From contig NZ_CP022655.2 of assembly GCF_002243345.2 (NCBI RefSeq), forward strand, positions 337,001 to 401,000: a stretch of 64,000 nt of DNA, read 5' to 3'. A model generated the notes under the pieces. It was not told where the DNA came from and did not search any database. It saw nothing but the letters and a program-made list of their open reading frames with translations. Both the position numbers and the translations under genes were made by a program. This stretch comes from Paenibacillus sp. RUD330 (lineage in GTDB: Bacteria; Bacillota; Bacilli; Paenibacillales; Paenibacillaceae). Positions within the stretch are counted from its first letter, which is position 1. The number at the start of each line of letters is the position of its first letter. Below are positions 24,305 to 33,728 of this stretch, piece after piece.

Positions 24305-25156
24305 ATGAAAAAGAAAACGGCCGGCGTAGCCGCCGCCATCCTGCTGACGCTGCTGCTGGCGGCTTGCGGAGCCAAAGAAAACGGTGCGGAGGGGGCCAAG
24401 GCCGCATCCGCAGGCCAGGAGACCTCCGCGCCGGTGAAGAAGATCGTCGTCGGCACGGGAACCCAATTTCCGAAAGTATGCTTTATCGATGAGAACGGCA
24501 AGCTGACCGGCTTCGACGTGGAGCTGGTGCGCGAGATCGACAAGCGGCTGCCCCAGTATGAGTTCGAGTTCCAGACGATGGAGTTCAAGAGCATTCTGCT
24601 GAGCCTGGACGCGAGGAAAATCGATTTTGCCGCCCATGAGTTCGAGAAGAATCCGGAGCGGGAAGAAAAATATCTGTTCAACAAGGTTCCTTACGCCCAC
24701 TGGCGCAACAAGATCATCGTCGCCAAGGACAACAACGACCCCATTGAGTCGCTCGACGACCTGAAGGGCAAGAAGTTCATTGCCGGGGCGACAAGCGCGG
24801 AAGCCCAGATCCTGCTCAACTACAACAAGGAGCATGGCGATGCGCTCAAGATCGTCTACTCCAGCGGCGCAGCCAACGATACCGTGAGCCAGATTACGAC
24901 GGGCCGCGTGGACGCGGCTGTCGGAGCGGACTTCTCCCTGTCGCTCATCGATCCGCAGCGCAAGCTCAAGACGGTAGGCAAGCCGCTCAGCGAAGCGGAT
25001 ATCCTGTTCGTCTTCCGCAAGGGCGAGCCGGAGTCGCAGAAGCTGTCCGACGACATCGACAAGGCGCTGGAGGAAGTGAAGGCCGACGGAACGCTGGCCA
25101 AGCTCAGCGAGCAATGGCTTGGTGGCGACTTTACGGAGGACAGCGCGAGCAAGTAA
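24305..25156 (+). CDS. Amino-acid ABC transporter solute-binding lipoprotein, TcyJ/K-like
   Basis: A 283-residue family 3 solute-binding protein with a lipoprotein signal ending at LLAAC. The mature part has the family landmarks GTGTQFPKVCFIDENGKLTGFDVELVRE split across the first lobe (here cited from about residues 53-80), AAHEFEKNPEREEKY, and the second-lobe GRVDAAVGADFSL. In the B. subtilis orthologous operon TcyJ and TcyK bind cystine and related S-compounds; only one binding protein is present here. It is followed after 28 bases by the first permease. Confidence 0.85.
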   Translation: MKKKTAGVAAAILLTLLLAACGAKENGAEGAKAASAGQETSAPVKKIVVGTGTQFPKVCFIDENGKLTGFDVELVREIDKRLPQYEFEFQTMEFKSILLSLDARKIDFAAHEFEKNPEREEKYLFNKVPYAHWRNKIIVAKDNNDPIESLDDLKGKKFIAGATSAEAQILLNYNKEHGDALKIVYSSGAANDTVSQITTGRVDAAVGADFSLSLIDPQRKLKTVGKPLSEADILFVFRKGEPESQKLSDDIDKALEEVKADGTLAKLSEQWLGGDFTEDSASK

Positions 25157-25184
25157 GCCGTCGCGCGGAGAGGAGGGGATGGGA

Positions 25185-25961
25185 ATGGGCGGCTTGCCGT
25201 TTGATTTCGCCTACGTGCTGAAATTCATTCCGAAGCTGGCATCTACGCTGAACTTGACTCTGCTCATCGTGGGCTGCTCGCTCCTGGCGGGCCTGCTGGC
25301 AGGCCTGCTCGCCGCGCTGCCACGGCTGTACCGGATTCCGGTGCTGGAGCAGCTGTCCATGGCGTACGCCTCGTTCTTCCGGGGGACGCCGATTCTCATC
25401 CAGCTGTTCCTCTTCTACTATGGCTTGCCGGAGGTGCTGAAGTGGATCGGCATCGACGTCTCGAAGACGCCTGTGCTCGTCTTTGTCATCCTGACCTACG
25501 GCCTCCATACCGGGGCTTACGTCTCGGAGACGATCCGGGCTTCCATCCTGGCGGTGGATCGGGGGCAGGTCGAGGCGGCGTACTCGATCGGCATGCGGGG
25601 CCCTCAGGCGTTCGCGAGAATCGTGGCGCCGCAGGCGCTCGCCATCGCCGTGCCGGTGTTTTCCAATATGATTCTGGCGCTGCTCAAGGACACGTCGCTC
25701 GCCTTCACGCTCGGCGTCATGGAGATGACCGGCAAGGCGCAGACGCTGGCTTCGCTCACGCAGCATTTTTTCGAGGCGTATCTGGCGCTGGCCTTCGTTT
25801 ACTTCGTCATTGCTTTCGTGCTGGAAAAGCTGCTGCTGCTCGGCGAGAAGAGGCTGCTCCGGCATGAGCGCGGCTCCGAAGCGGCCGCAAGCAAATTCCG
25901 CCTGCGGCGGGTCTCGATGAGGCAGCTGGCGGCGGAGCTGAAGGGAGGCACGCCCTCATGA
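25185..25961 (+). CDS. tcyL: Amino-acid ABC transporter permease, TcyL-like
   Basis: A 258-residue polar-amino-acid permease with about five membrane segments and the ATPase-contact EAA loop ([23 protein letters not shown]). [16 protein letters not shown] is the family N-terminal signature. Start at the second of two close ATGs (25185), eight bases from AGGAGG. It overlaps the next permease by four bases (ATGA), so the two form a heterodimeric channel. Confidence 0.85.
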   Translation: MGGLPFDFAYVLKFIPKLASTLNLTLLIVGCSLLAGLLAGLLAALPRLYRIPVLEQLSMAYASFFRGTPILIQLFLFYYGLPEVLKWIGIDVSKTPVLVFVILTYGLHTGAYVSETIRASILAVDRGQVEAAYSIGMRGPQAFARIVAPQALAIAVPVFSNMILALLKDTSLAFTLGVMEMTGKAQTLASLTQHFFEAYLALAFVYFVIAFVLEKLLLLGEKRLLRHERGSEAAASKFRLRRVSMRQLAAELKGGTPS

Positions 25962-26668
25962 ATCTGGATCCATCCTTTATCTGGACCGCTTTTCTCGAGC
26001 TGCTGCCGGCCGTGCCGACAACGCTCATCCTGACGCTCGTATCCGTCGTCTGCGGGCTGTCGGCAGGAACCGCGCTCGCCCTGCTCCGCTATTTCCGCGT
26101 TCCGGTTCTGGGCAGGCTTGCGGCAGGCTGCGTGACGGTGATCCGCGGCACGCCGATGCTGACGCATCTGCTGCTCATCTACGCGGGGCTGCCGCTGCTG
26201 ATCGACGGGCTGTCGCAGCAATACGGCTGGGGATGGAATTCGGCCCGAATACCGATGATCGGCTTCGCGTTCCTGTCCTTCTCGGTGACGGCTTCCGCCT
26301 ACGGCTCCGAAGTCATCCGCTCCGGCCTGCTGTCCGTGAGCCGCGGCCAGCTGGAAGCGGCGCTGTCGGTCGGCATGACGACGGCGCAGGCGCTGCGGCG
26401 GATCGTATTCCCCCAAGCGCTGGCGGCAAGCGTGCCGAATCTGTCCAACTTCGTCATCGGCATGATGCATGCCTCGACGCTCGCGTTTGTCGTGTCGGTC
26501 GTCGACATCAACGCGCAGGCGGAAATCGTCGCCTCGACCAACTGGAAGTTCTTCGAGGCCTTCCTCGCGGCGGCGGCCATCTTCTGGGGGCTGACCATCG
26601 TGCTGGAGAGGATATCCGCGCTGGTCGAGCGGCGGATCAGTCTGTACAACCGGGGAGGCGTGACATGA
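25958..26668 (+). CDS. tcyM: Amino-acid ABC transporter permease, TcyM-like
   Basis: A 236-residue partner permease. It has [15 protein letters not shown], and the EAA loop [23 protein letters not shown]. It overlaps both neighbours by four bases, a gene arrangement that fixes stoichiometry. Predicted to pair with the upstream permease and the TcyN-like ATPase. Confidence 0.85.
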   Translation: MNLDPSFIWTAFLELLPAVPTTLILTLVSVVCGLSAGTALALLRYFRVPVLGRLAAGCVTVIRGTPMLTHLLLIYAGLPLLIDGLSQQYGWGWNSARIPMIGFAFLSFSVTASAYGSEVIRSGLLSVSRGQLEAALSVGMTTAQALRRIVFPQALAASVPNLSNFVIGMMHASTLAFVVSVVDINAQAEIVASTNWKFFEAFLAAAAIFWGLTIVLERISALVERRISLYNRGGVT

Positions 26669-27417
26669 TCAAGCTGAAGGGAATCAAGCTGTCGTTCGGC
26701 CGGCATGAGGTGCTGAAGGGCATCGACCTGCAGGTGGAGAAGGGCGAGGTGGTCGCGATACTGGGGCCGAGCGGATCGGGCAAGACGACGCTGCTCCGCT
26801 GCCTGAACTATCTGGAGAAACCGAGCGAGGGGAGCATCCATATCGCCGGCTTCTCGACCGACTTCCGGTCGATCAGCCGCAAGGATGTTCACGAGCTGCG
26901 CCGGAAGACAGCCATGGTATTTCAGCAATACAATCTGTTCCGGCATAAGACCGCGCTGGAGAACGTGATGGAAGGACTCCTGGTCGCCCGCAAGCTCCCG
27001 AAGGCGGAAGCCCGCGAGCGCAGCGTCCGGCTGCTGGAGAAGGTCGGTCTCGGCGAGAAGCTGGACGCCTATCCGAGCCAGCTGTCCGGAGGCCAGCAGC
27101 AGCGGGTCGGAATTGCCCGGGCGCTGGCGCTGGAGCCGGAGGTCATCCTGTTCGACGAGCCGACGTCGGCGCTCGATCCCGAGCTGGTCGGGGAAGTGCT
27201 GGCGGTCATCCGCCGCATCGCCAAGGAAGGCATCACGATGATCGTCGTGACGCATGAGATGGGCTTCGCCCAGGACGTGGCGAACCATGTCGTGTTCATG
27301 GACGGCGGCGTCATCGTCGAGGAAGGACCTCCGGTCGAGCTGTTCCGGAATCCGAAGGAAGAGCGCACGCGCCAGTTCCTGAAGCGGATCACGCCGGAGG
27401 CCAGCTATACGATTTGA
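26665..27417 (+). CDS. tcyN: Amino-acid ABC transporter ATPase, TcyN-like
   Basis: A 250-residue ABC ATPase of the polar amino-acid class. Walker A is GPSGSGKTT, the Q loop is MVFQQYNLF, the signature is LSGGQQQR, Walker B is [13 protein letters not shown], and the switch His is in VVTHEMGF. It starts at the ATG overlapping the permease stop and completes the transporter. Confidence 0.92.
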   Translation: MIKLKGIKLSFGRHEVLKGIDLQVEKGEVVAILGPSGSGKTTLLRCLNYLEKPSEGSIHIAGFSTDFRSISRKDVHELRRKTAMVFQQYNLFRHKTALENVMEGLLVARKLPKAEARERSVRLLEKVGLGEKLDAYPSQLSGGQQQRVGIARALALEPEVILFDEPTSALDPELVGEVLAVIRRIAKEGITMIVVTHEMGFAQDVANHVVFMDGGVIVEEGPPVELFRNPKEERTRQFLKRITPEASYTI

Positions 27418-27447
27418 TTTTGATTAGAGAGAGCAGGAGGGAGCAGC

Positions 27448-28515
27448 ATGTCCTTTGCCGTAAGCGTTTTGGACCAGAGTCCGATCTATCCCGGCGATAC
27501 GCCGGAGCAAGCGCTGGCCCGTACGGTCCGGCTCGCGCAGAAGGCGGAGCAACTCGGCTTCCGCAGGTTCTGGGTATCCGAGCATCATGACACCGAGCAT
27601 TTGGCGGGCTCCTCGCCCGAGGTGCTGATCTCGCATCTGCTGGCCCGGACGGAGTCGATCCGGATCGGATCGGGAGGCATCATGATCCAGCATTACAGCC
27701 CGTACAAGGTGGCGGAAAATTTCCATGTGCTGGCCGCGCTGGCGCCGGGCCGCGTCGACCTTGGAGTCGGCAGGGCGCCCGGCGGCCTGCCCCGCAGCAC
27801 GCAGGCTCTGCAGAAGCATGCGGCGGCGGAGCAGCCGTCGCTGACGGAGAAGATCGAGGAGCTGACGGCTTACGTCGGAGGAACGCCGCTTCCTGAGGAG
27901 CATGCCCAGGCGGGCCTGCGGGCGACTCCCGTCCCGGCCGTGGCGCCGAAGGTGTACGTGCTCGGCGCGACCGTTGCGAGCGCCCGCTCTGCGGCGCTGC
28001 TCGGCCTGCCGTACGTCTTCTCGCTGTTCATCGGCGCCGATGAGGAAGCAGCCGTTCAAGCGCTGAGGGAATATGTGGAGAACTTCGACGCTTCCGGCGG
28101 CGCCGTCCCGGAGGGCCTGCTCGCTGTAGCCGCCATCGCGGCGGAGACGGACGAGGAGGCGCTGGCGCAGCTGCCGCCGCAGAAGGTGGTGAAGGTGCAT
28201 CTGGCGAGCGGCAAGTCCGTTACGCTCGGCACGCTGGAGCAGGCCGAGGAATACGGCCGCACTTCGGGCGAGTCCTACCGGATCGAGGAGAAGGAGCCCG
28301 TCATTATTGCCGGATCCAAGGAAACGGTGCGGGCCAGGCTGGATGCGCTCCGGGACGCGGCAGGCATCGAGGAATTCATCGTGACGACGAACGTGCCGGA
28401 TTTTGACAAAAGGCTCCGCTCGTACGAGCTGCTGGCCGAGCTCGCAGCGGAAGCCGCCGCCCAGGATGAGGAAGCGGGCGAAGCCGGGAGGCTGCCTGCC
28501 GGCAAGCTTGCGTGA
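27448..28515 (+). CDS. ytmO: LLM class flavin-dependent oxidoreductase, YtmO-like
   Basis: A 355-residue TIM-barrel protein of the bacterial luciferase-like (LLM, MsnO8-type) family. FAVSVLDQSPI at the N-terminus, FWVSEHHDTEHLAGSSPEV, and GRVDLGVGRAPG are characteristic. It uses FMNH2 and oxygen. Its position after the Tcy-type transporter matches B. subtilis ytmO. The likely job is oxygenation of a sulfur compound. AGGAGGGAGC lies before the ATG. A strong hairpin (28565-28608) follows in the 164-base gap to the deacetylase gene. Confidence 0.8.
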   Translation: MSFAVSVLDQSPIYPGDTPEQALARTVRLAQKAEQLGFRRFWVSEHHDTEHLAGSSPEVLISHLLARTESIRIGSGGIMIQHYSPYKVAENFHVLAALAPGRVDLGVGRAPGGLPRSTQALQKHAAAEQPSLTEKIEELTAYVGGTPLPEEHAQAGLRATPVPAVAPKVYVLGATVASARSAALLGLPYVFSLFIGADEEAAVQALREYVENFDASGGAVPEGLLAVAAIAAETDEEALAQLPPQKVVKVHLASGKSVTLGTLEQAEEYGRTSGESYRIEEKEPVIIAGSKETVRARLDALRDAAGIEEFIVTTNVPDFDKRLRSYELLAELAAEAAAQDEEAGEAGRLPAGKLA

Positions 28516-28564
28516 GAGCGGGCGGATGGCTCGATCGCAGCAGCTGGCTGGATATCTAGAGGAA

Positions 28565-28608
28565 AGCGGATGCCGGCCGCTGGCCTGATGGGCGGCCGGC
28601 AGTCCGCT
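28565..28608 (+). other. GC-rich intercistronic hairpin
   Basis: AGCGGA-T-GCCGGCCGC pairs with GCGGCCGGC-AG-TCCGCT around an 11-base loop. No T run follows, so it is more likely an mRNA-stabilising or processing element between ytmO-like and the M20 gene than a terminator. Confidence 0.5.
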
Positions 28609-28679
28609 AAGATAGGGCAGGGATCGAGAGGCATACAGGCCGATAAGGCTCTTGGATCCGTGGAAAGGAGGAGCCGATC

Positions 28680-29903
28680 GTGATACAAGCTGCTGCCGAC
28701 AAGCTGAAGGACAGGGCGGCGGAGCTGGCGGATAGGCTCGTTGAAATTCGCCGGGAGCTGCACCGCCATCCCGAGCTGTCGCATGAGGAAGTCGAGACGA
28801 CCCGCCGCATCCGGGAATGGCTGCAGGCCGCGGGCATCCGGATCGCAGACGAATATCCGCTGCGCACCGGCCTCGTCGCGGAGATCGGCGGCCTGCGGGA
28901 GGGGCCGGTCGTGGCCGTGCGGGCCGATATCGACGCGCTGCCGATTCAGGAGGAGACGGGACTGCCGTTCGCTTCCGAGCATGCAGGCAAAATGCATGCT
29001 TGCGGGCATGATTTCCATACGGCGGCAGCCATCGGCGCGGCGCTTCTGCTCAAGGAGCGGGAGGCGGATATCCCGGGTACCGTGCGGCTGCTGTTCCAGC
29101 CGGCGGAGGAGAAGGCGACCGGAGCCCGCAAGGTCATTGCGAGCGGAGCGCTCGCGGATGTATCTGCCGTGCTCGGCCTGCACAACAAGCCCGATCTGCC
29201 CGTCGGCACTGTGGGCATCAAGAACGGGCCGCTTATGGCGGCGGCTGACGGCTTCGTCGTCGAGGTGGAGGGCCGCGGCTCGCACGCCGCCGTGCCCGAG
29301 GCCGGGATCGATCCCATCGTAGCCGCTGCCCACATCGTGACGGCGCTTCAGACCGTCGCCAGCCGCAACGTAGGAGCGCTGCAGAGCGCCGTCGTCAGTG
29401 TGACGAAGCTGCACAGCGGAACGTCTTGGAACATCATTCCCGACAAGGCGGTGCTCGACGGCACGGTCCGCACCTTCGACGAGGCGGTGCGGGAGCGGGT
29501 GCTGCGCCGGTTCCGGGAAGTGGCGGAGGGCGTGGCGTCGGCGCTCGGAGCCGAGGCGTCGGTCCGCTGGGTCGAGGGGCCGCCTCCGGTGAACAACGAC
29601 GCGGAGCTGGCGAAGCTGGCGGCAGCGTCGGCCCGGGCTTTGGGGCTGGAGGCGGTCGAGCCGAGTCCATCTCCGGCCGGCGAGGATTTCGCTTTTTATC
29701 AGAAGGAAGCGCCCGGCCTGTTCGCCTTCTTCGGCACCTCCGGACCGCAGGAATGGCATCATCCGGCCTTCGACCTCGATGAGTCGGCGCTGCCTCTGGC
29801 GGCGTCCTTCCTCGCGGAGCTGGCAGAACGGGTGCTGCGGCACAAAGGGCAGGAGCGGCGGGATAAGCGGGACCATCCATGTTCAGAGGAGGAATCGTCT
29901 TGA
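28680..29903 (+). CDS. M20 family amidohydrolase/deacetylase, YtnL/SndA-like
   Basis: A 407-residue M20D amidohydrolase. Metal and catalytic motifs are present: ACGHDFHTAA (Cys/His/Asp), PAEEKATGARKVI (catalytic Glu), LGLHNKPD, the dimer-domain His in GRGSHAAVPE, and EDFAFY near the end. In the analogous B. subtilis operons such enzymes remove the N-acetyl group after the S-moiety has been oxidised off, freeing cysteine. The start is a GTG eight bases after AGGAGG. Its stop overlaps the DinB start. Confidence 0.85.
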   Translation: MIQAAADKLKDRAAELADRLVEIRRELHRHPELSHEEVETTRRIREWLQAAGIRIADEYPLRTGLVAEIGGLREGPVVAVRADIDALPIQEETGLPFASEHAGKMHACGHDFHTAAAIGAALLLKEREADIPGTVRLLFQPAEEKATGARKVIASGALADVSAVLGLHNKPDLPVGTVGIKNGPLMAAADGFVVEVEGRGSHAAVPEAGIDPIVAAAHIVTALQTVASRNVGALQSAVVSVTKLHSGTSWNIIPDKAVLDGTVRTFDEAVRERVLRRFREVAEGVASALGAEASVRWVEGPPPVNNDAELAKLAAASARALGLEAVEPSPSPAGEDFAFYQKEAPGLFAFFGTSGPQEWHHPAFDLDESALPLAASFLAELAERVLRHKGQERRDKRDHPCSEEESS

Positions 29904-30376
29904 GCGATAGTCGAGTCGATCTGCAGGCATTCCTGCAGACGCATGAACAGCTGCAGCGAGCCATTGAAGGATTGAGCGAAGAGCAGCTCCAGCTTCGGGA
30001 AGCTCCGGGCAAATGGAGCATCACCGAGGTATTGGCGCATCTGGCGGATCACAGCATCGTCGTCTCCTTCCGGATCCGGGATATTCTCGCGGATACGGAG
30101 GCGAGACTGCCGGCCTTCGATCAGGACCGCTGGGTATCCGGACAAAAGTCCAATCAAGGCCGGGCTGAAGACATCCTTGCGGCCTTCAAGGCGCTGCTGC
30201 AGTTCAACAGCCTGCTGCTGGGCCGCCTGGATGAAGCGGGCCTCGCCAAGACGGGCGTCAACTTCAAGGGAGAGACGGTGCGGATTCCGGATATCGTCCG
30301 GGGATTCATCCGCCATGTGCAGGGCCATCTGGGCCAGATCGAGCGAATCAAGCAGACGGCGCTGTCCGTCCACTGA
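29900..30376 (+). CDS. DinB-like four-helix protein
   Basis: A 158-residue DinB/DUF664-fold protein. The metal-binding histidines appear in VLAHLADH and [12 protein letters not shown]. The superfamily includes bacillithiol and other thiol S-transferases. The start is best set at TTG 29900, seven bases after AGAGGAGG and overlapping the M20 stop (TTGA); an ATG at 29879 lacks a site. Such a gene is not part of the B. subtilis ytmI operon, so this is an accessory of the sulfur locus here. A role in thiol transfer or protection is inference from fold and position. Confidence 0.8.
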   Translation: MSDSRVDLQAFLQTHEQLQRAIEGLSEEQLQLREAPGKWSITEVLAHLADHSIVVSFRIRDILADTEARLPAFDQDRWVSGQKSNQGRAEDILAAFKALLQFNSLLLGRLDEAGLAKTGVNFKGETVRIPDIVRGFIRHVQGHLGQIERIKQTALSVH

Positions 30377-30393
30377 CAAGGAGGGGTATGGAG

Positions 30394-31746
30394 ATGGCCA
30401 AACGAAGGCAATTAAGGCTGGGGGCGATGCTTCACGGCGTCGGCAGCAGCACGTCCCTGTGGCGGCATCCCGACATCCAGTCGGATGCGAGCACCAATTT
30501 CCCGCTGTACAAGGAATGGACCCGCAGGGCGGAGGAAGGGAAGTTCGACCTGGTGTTCGTGGCGGACGGCCTTTACATCAATGAAAAGTCGATCCCGCAT
30601 TTCCTCGACCGCTTCGAGCCGATTACGATTCTGAGCGCGCTGGCGGCCGTCAGCTCGAGGATCGGCCTCGTCGGCACCTTGTCCACCTCGTACAGCGAGC
30701 CGTTCACGGTAGCGAGGCAGTTCGCCTCCATCGACAAAATCAGCGACGGCCGTGCGGGCTGGAACATTGTCACCTCTCCTTTGGAGGGCTCGGCTTCCAA
30801 CTTCAGCAAGAAGGAGCACCCCGATCACGACAAGAGATACCGCATCGCGACGGAGTATCTGCAAGTGACGCGCGGCTTGTGGGATTCTTGGGAGGACGAC
30901 GCCTTCGTGCGCGACAAGGAGTCGGGCGTTTTCTTCGATCCGGACAAAATGCATGCCTTGAACCACGAAGGCGAGTTCTTCTCCGTCAAGGGTCCCCTCA
31001 ACATCTCGCGCTCCCGCCAAGGGCATCCCGTCATTTTCCAGGCCGGAGCGTCCGAGGTGGGCCGCGACTATGCGGCCAAGGAAGCCGATGCGATCTTCGC
31101 CGGGCATGAAACGCTGGAGGAGGCCGCGTCCTTCTATGCGGACATCAAGCGCCGTGCGGCCGCCTTCGGCCGCAATCCCGACGATGTGCTCATCTTTCCG
31201 GGCATCGGACCGATCATCGGGAGGACGGAGGAGGAAGCCGAGCGCAAATACCGGGAGACGGCGGCGCTTGTCTCCACGGAGAACGCGCTGCTCTATCTGG
31301 GCCGCTTCTTCGAGCATCACGACTTCTCGCAATACGATCCCGATGCGCCTTTCCCTGAGCTTGGGGATCTCGGCAAGAACAGCTTCCAGAGCACGACCGA
31401 CCGCATCAAGAAGACGGCCCGGGAGCAGGGACTGACGCTGCGCGAGGCCGCGCTGCAGGTGGCGACGCCTCGTCCCCTCTTCATCGGAACGGCACAGCAG
31501 GTGGCGGACCGGGTTCAGGAATGGTTCGAGGGCGGCGGAGCGGACGGCTTCATGATCGGCAGCGGCGTCCCGAACGCGCTGGAGGATTTCATTGACGAGG
31601 TCGTTCCGATCCTGCAGGCCCGCGGCTTGTTCCGCGTCGAGTATGAAGCGGATACGCTGCGGGGCAATCTCGGCCTGCCGGTGCCGGCGAACCGTTATGC
31701 GGAGCGGAGGACAGGGCAGGAGAAGGAGACGGTGCAAAAAGGCTGA
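30394..31746 (+). CDS. ytnJ: LLM class flavin monooxygenase, YtnJ/NtaA-SnaA-like
   Basis: A 450-residue member of the nitrilotriacetate monooxygenase (NtaA/SnaA/DszA) family. [18 protein letters not shown] at the N-terminus, [15 protein letters not shown] and [18 protein letters not shown] are diagnostic. It is the likely enzyme that oxidises the N-acetylated S-substituted cysteine so the alkyl or succinyl group leaves. Start at the second ATG (30394), nine bases from AAGGAGG. It closes the operon; a reductase (FMNH2 supply) is not encoded nearby. Confidence 0.85.
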   Translation: MAKRRQLRLGAMLHGVGSSTSLWRHPDIQSDASTNFPLYKEWTRRAEEGKFDLVFVADGLYINEKSIPHFLDRFEPITILSALAAVSSRIGLVGTLSTSYSEPFTVARQFASIDKISDGRAGWNIVTSPLEGSASNFSKKEHPDHDKRYRIATEYLQVTRGLWDSWEDDAFVRDKESGVFFDPDKMHALNHEGEFFSVKGPLNISRSRQGHPVIFQAGASEVGRDYAAKEADAIFAGHETLEEAASFYADIKRRAAAFGRNPDDVLIFPGIGPIIGRTEEEAERKYRETAALVSTENALLYLGRFFEHHDFSQYDPDAPFPELGDLGKNSFQSTTDRIKKTAREQGLTLREAALQVATPRPLFIGTAQQVADRVQEWFEGGGADGFMIGSGVPNALEDFIDEVVPILQARGLFRVEYEADTLRGNLGLPVPANRYAERRTGQEKETVQKG

Positions 31747-31897
31747 AGGCGGATTGCGTGTACCCTTCCTCAGGGAGAGCGTTCGGAATGAATTCAGCGG
31801 GCTGGTCTTCCCCTTGTGGATTATAGAGAAGAGAAGCTGGCAATCGGGAAGGCATCCTTTACCCCGGTTGGAGGCATGGTGTGCGAATTACCTAAAT

Positions 31898-31938
31898 GGA
31901 GCTTCAGGCGGCTGGCACAGCGTCGGGCTCCTTTTTTT
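31898..31938 (+). terminator. Possible terminator after the sulfur operon
   Basis: GGAGC (31898-31902) can pair with GCTCC (31927-31931), directly followed by seven Ts. The stem is short and the loop long, so the call is weak; it is the only T-run candidate after the last gene. Confidence 0.4.
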
Positions 31939-31946
31939 ATTGTATG

Positions 31947-32291
31947 GAGAGCTTCCCCTCACGGGATGAACTTCCGGCACCTAAAGCATGGAATGTGGAT
32001 TTAAATGGTACTGAAAAAGAGGTTGAATATCCGGTTGTAAGAGAGAAAGGAACGGGAAGATTGGGGTTTCCGGCTGGTCTGACGCTTCTTTCGACTATGT
32101 TTTTAGTAGTTATACACAGGACAATTGGTGCTTTTGATAAATATCGTGGTGGTGGGCAATCGCTTGGAAATGCAACATGGAGTCGATATGTTAAAGGTAC
32201 ATCGACATATACCGGGAACACAATAACTCAAAAATATGGATGGGCTCCTCATGATTCCACTACAGTCGTGTATTCGGAGTCTAAAATCTAA
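31947..32291 (+). CDS. Hypothetical protein, low-GC, possibly decayed
   Basis: An open frame of 114 codons from an ATG without a good ribosome binding site. The central part is hydrophobic (LLSTMFLVVIH) and the end is Thr/Ser/Tyr-rich (GTSTYTGNTITQKYGW). I do not recognise it. Base composition falls well below the surroundings, and in the +2 frame over 32060-32130 a natural-looking peptide (GVSGWSDASFDYVF) appears, so the present frame may be a mosaic of a frameshifted gene. The stop overlaps the next ATG by one base. Confidence 0.3.
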   Translation, partial: ESFPSRDELPAPKAWNVDLNGTEKEVEYPVVREKGTGRLGFPAGLTLLSTMFLVVIHRTIGAFDKYRGGGQSLGNATWSRYVKGTSTYTGNTITQKYGWAPHDSTTVVYSESKI

Positions 32292-32560
32292 TGTTAAAAA
32301 GACTTCACGTTTTTACAGTCAAAGAAATGAAAAATTCATTGAAACTGGTCGATGTTCAACTTGTAGATGAAACAGAGAGTCTTGAAAAGCGAAACATCGT
32401 TGTGTTCGATAAGGAACTTTCATTTGGTACAAGAGATACCCTTACATTAGACGGGAAGCAGAACAATAATGTGACCCAACAACGTCTAGTGTATGGATCC
32501 CATGATTCCTCTGAGTTTACCTTTGTCGATGTTGTACACGGACTCATACATTGGGGATAA
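32291..32560 (+). CDS. Hypothetical protein, low-GC, possibly truncated
   Basis: An 89-residue frame (MLKRLHVFTVKEMKNSLKL at the start) with plausible beta-rich, charged content (VDVQLVDETES, NIVVFDKELS). The start overlaps the previous stop (TAATG), suggesting coupled translation. A second frame at 32493-32705 continues with KRFDAGIVSYKKNKKDAA and ends in a hydrophobic tail, so the gene may have been broken near 32550. No family is recognised. Confidence 0.35.
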   Translation: MLKRLHVFTVKEMKNSLKLVDVQLVDETESLEKRNIVVFDKELSFGTRDTLTLDGKQNNNVTQQRLVYGSHDSSEFTFVDVVHGLIHWG

Positions 32561-32705
32561 CTTGCTGCTCTGGCCTCAGCGGACAGATAGTGTAGACAAA
32601 ACATCTCTCTTGAAGCGATTTGATGCAGGCATAGTCTCGTACAAAAAAAACAAGAAGGATGCAGCTATGTGGGGAACTCTGCTAGGTTGTATCCTTTTTC
32701 TATGA

Positions 32706-32942
32706 AGTGGACGTAACGGCGGGCAGTAATTTCAGCACTTGAAGGATAGATCAAGCTGTATTTGCCGTCAGACAGTCCCGCCACAAGCTCAAGCTATTCG
32801 AAATCCATCCGTCCGGTAAGCCGGAATCATCCCGACAGCATATCCTTGTCAGTGAGGGATGCGGTTTCATGGAGCAGCGCTCGCAGAGGCGGTGCTGAAC
32901 TCCTTAAAGGGATGTGTACGCAGAACGCGACTAAAATAAGAA
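32706..32942. other. Unassigned stretch before the ECF transporter
   Basis: No gene, riboswitch or terminator can be supported. Short complementary segments exist, but conserved cores of FMN, TPP, cobalamin and preQ1 riboswitches are not visible. Confidence 0.35.
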
Positions 32943-32972
32943 TTGTAAATCCCGAGTATTCCGATATATAAT
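32943..32972 (+). promoter_or_regulatory. Promoter of the ECF S-component gene
   Basis: -35 TTGTAA (32943-32948), 18-base spacer, -10 TATAAT (32967-32972). The leader then contains GAGCT-GACA-AGCTC (32985-32998), a small hairpin just before the TTAGGGGGAG ribosome binding site. Confidence 0.55.
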
Positions 32973-33018
32973 CTTCCTAACATCGAGCTGACAAGCTCTC
33001 AATTAGGGGGAGAAAAGC

Positions 33019-33582
33019 ATGGCTTTTTCCAAACGAAATCCGATCGAGACGGTCGTAGCGATCGGAATCGGCTCTGCGCTGTTCACCATTTTGGGCCGAT
33101 TCGGATCGATTCCAACCTGGATTCCGGACACCAACGTGGAGACGACCTATGCACTGCTTGCACTGTTCGCCGTCCTGTACGGACCGCTGGCTGGAGTGCT
33201 GATCGGCTTCATCGGACACACGCTCAAGGATCTTACATACGGCACGCCATGGTTCAGCTGGATCATCGCATCCGCAGCCGTGGGCCTCATCATCGGCCTG
33301 GCTTCGGGCAAGGTGAGAGCGGCTATTGACGACGGGAACTTCAGCATCAAGACGATCATCCGCTTCAATCTCTATCAGATCGCAGCCAATGCCGTCGCCT
33401 GGTTCGTGATCGCGCCGTCGCTGGACATCCTCATCTACGCCGAGCCGGCGAACAAGGTGTATACGCAGGGACTGGTAGCCGGAGCATCCAATATTGTGAC
33501 GGTAGCCATCCTCGGCACCCTGCTCCTCGCCGCCTACGGCAGAACCCGCGTCAAGAAAGGCAGCCTGACCCGGGAAGCGTAA
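33019..33582 (+). CDS. ECF transporter S component, UPF0397 family
   Basis: A 187-residue membrane protein with five to six hydrophobic segments, of the UPF0397/MtsU-type S-component family. [26 protein letters not shown] is split here over residues 40-66, and [16 protein letters not shown] is typical. S components bind the vitamin or ion substrate; databases often label this family riboflavin- or thiamine-related, but the substrate is unproven. Start at the ATG after AGGGGGAGAAAAGC. The ATPase and T genes follow, separated by a terminator-like hairpin. Confidence 0.85.
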   Translation: MAFSKRNPIETVVAIGIGSALFTILGRFGSIPTWIPDTNVETTYALLALFAVLYGPLAGVLIGFIGHTLKDLTYGTPWFSWIIASAAVGLIIGLASGKVRAAIDDGNFSIKTIIRFNLYQIAANAVAWFVIAPSLDILIYAEPANKVYTQGLVAGASNIVTVAILGTLLLAAYGRTRVKKGSLTREA

Positions 33583-33658
33583 TCCGCGAATGCTGGACCT
33601 GCAGCTGTGGAACGCATGGTTTCCATATTTGCTTCAAGGGATTTCCAGCATGCTCCGA

Positions 33659-33683
33659 AGCCGGCGCCAAGCAGCCGGCTTTT
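33659..33683 (+). terminator. Intra-operon terminator between ecfS and ecfA
   Basis: AGCCGGC (33659-33665), 8-base loop, GCCGGCT (33674-33680), then TTTTCTT. It would let the S component be made in excess over the energising module. Confidence 0.75.
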
Positions 33684-33728
33684 CTTCATCCACAGGGCCG
33701 AGGCTCTAGCAGAAAGAGGTCGATCAAC

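Noticed and set aside
32560-33018. A vitamin riboswitch upstream of the ECF S component
   Set aside because: No conserved FMN, TPP, cobalamin or preQ1 core could be found by eye; a covariance search would settle it.
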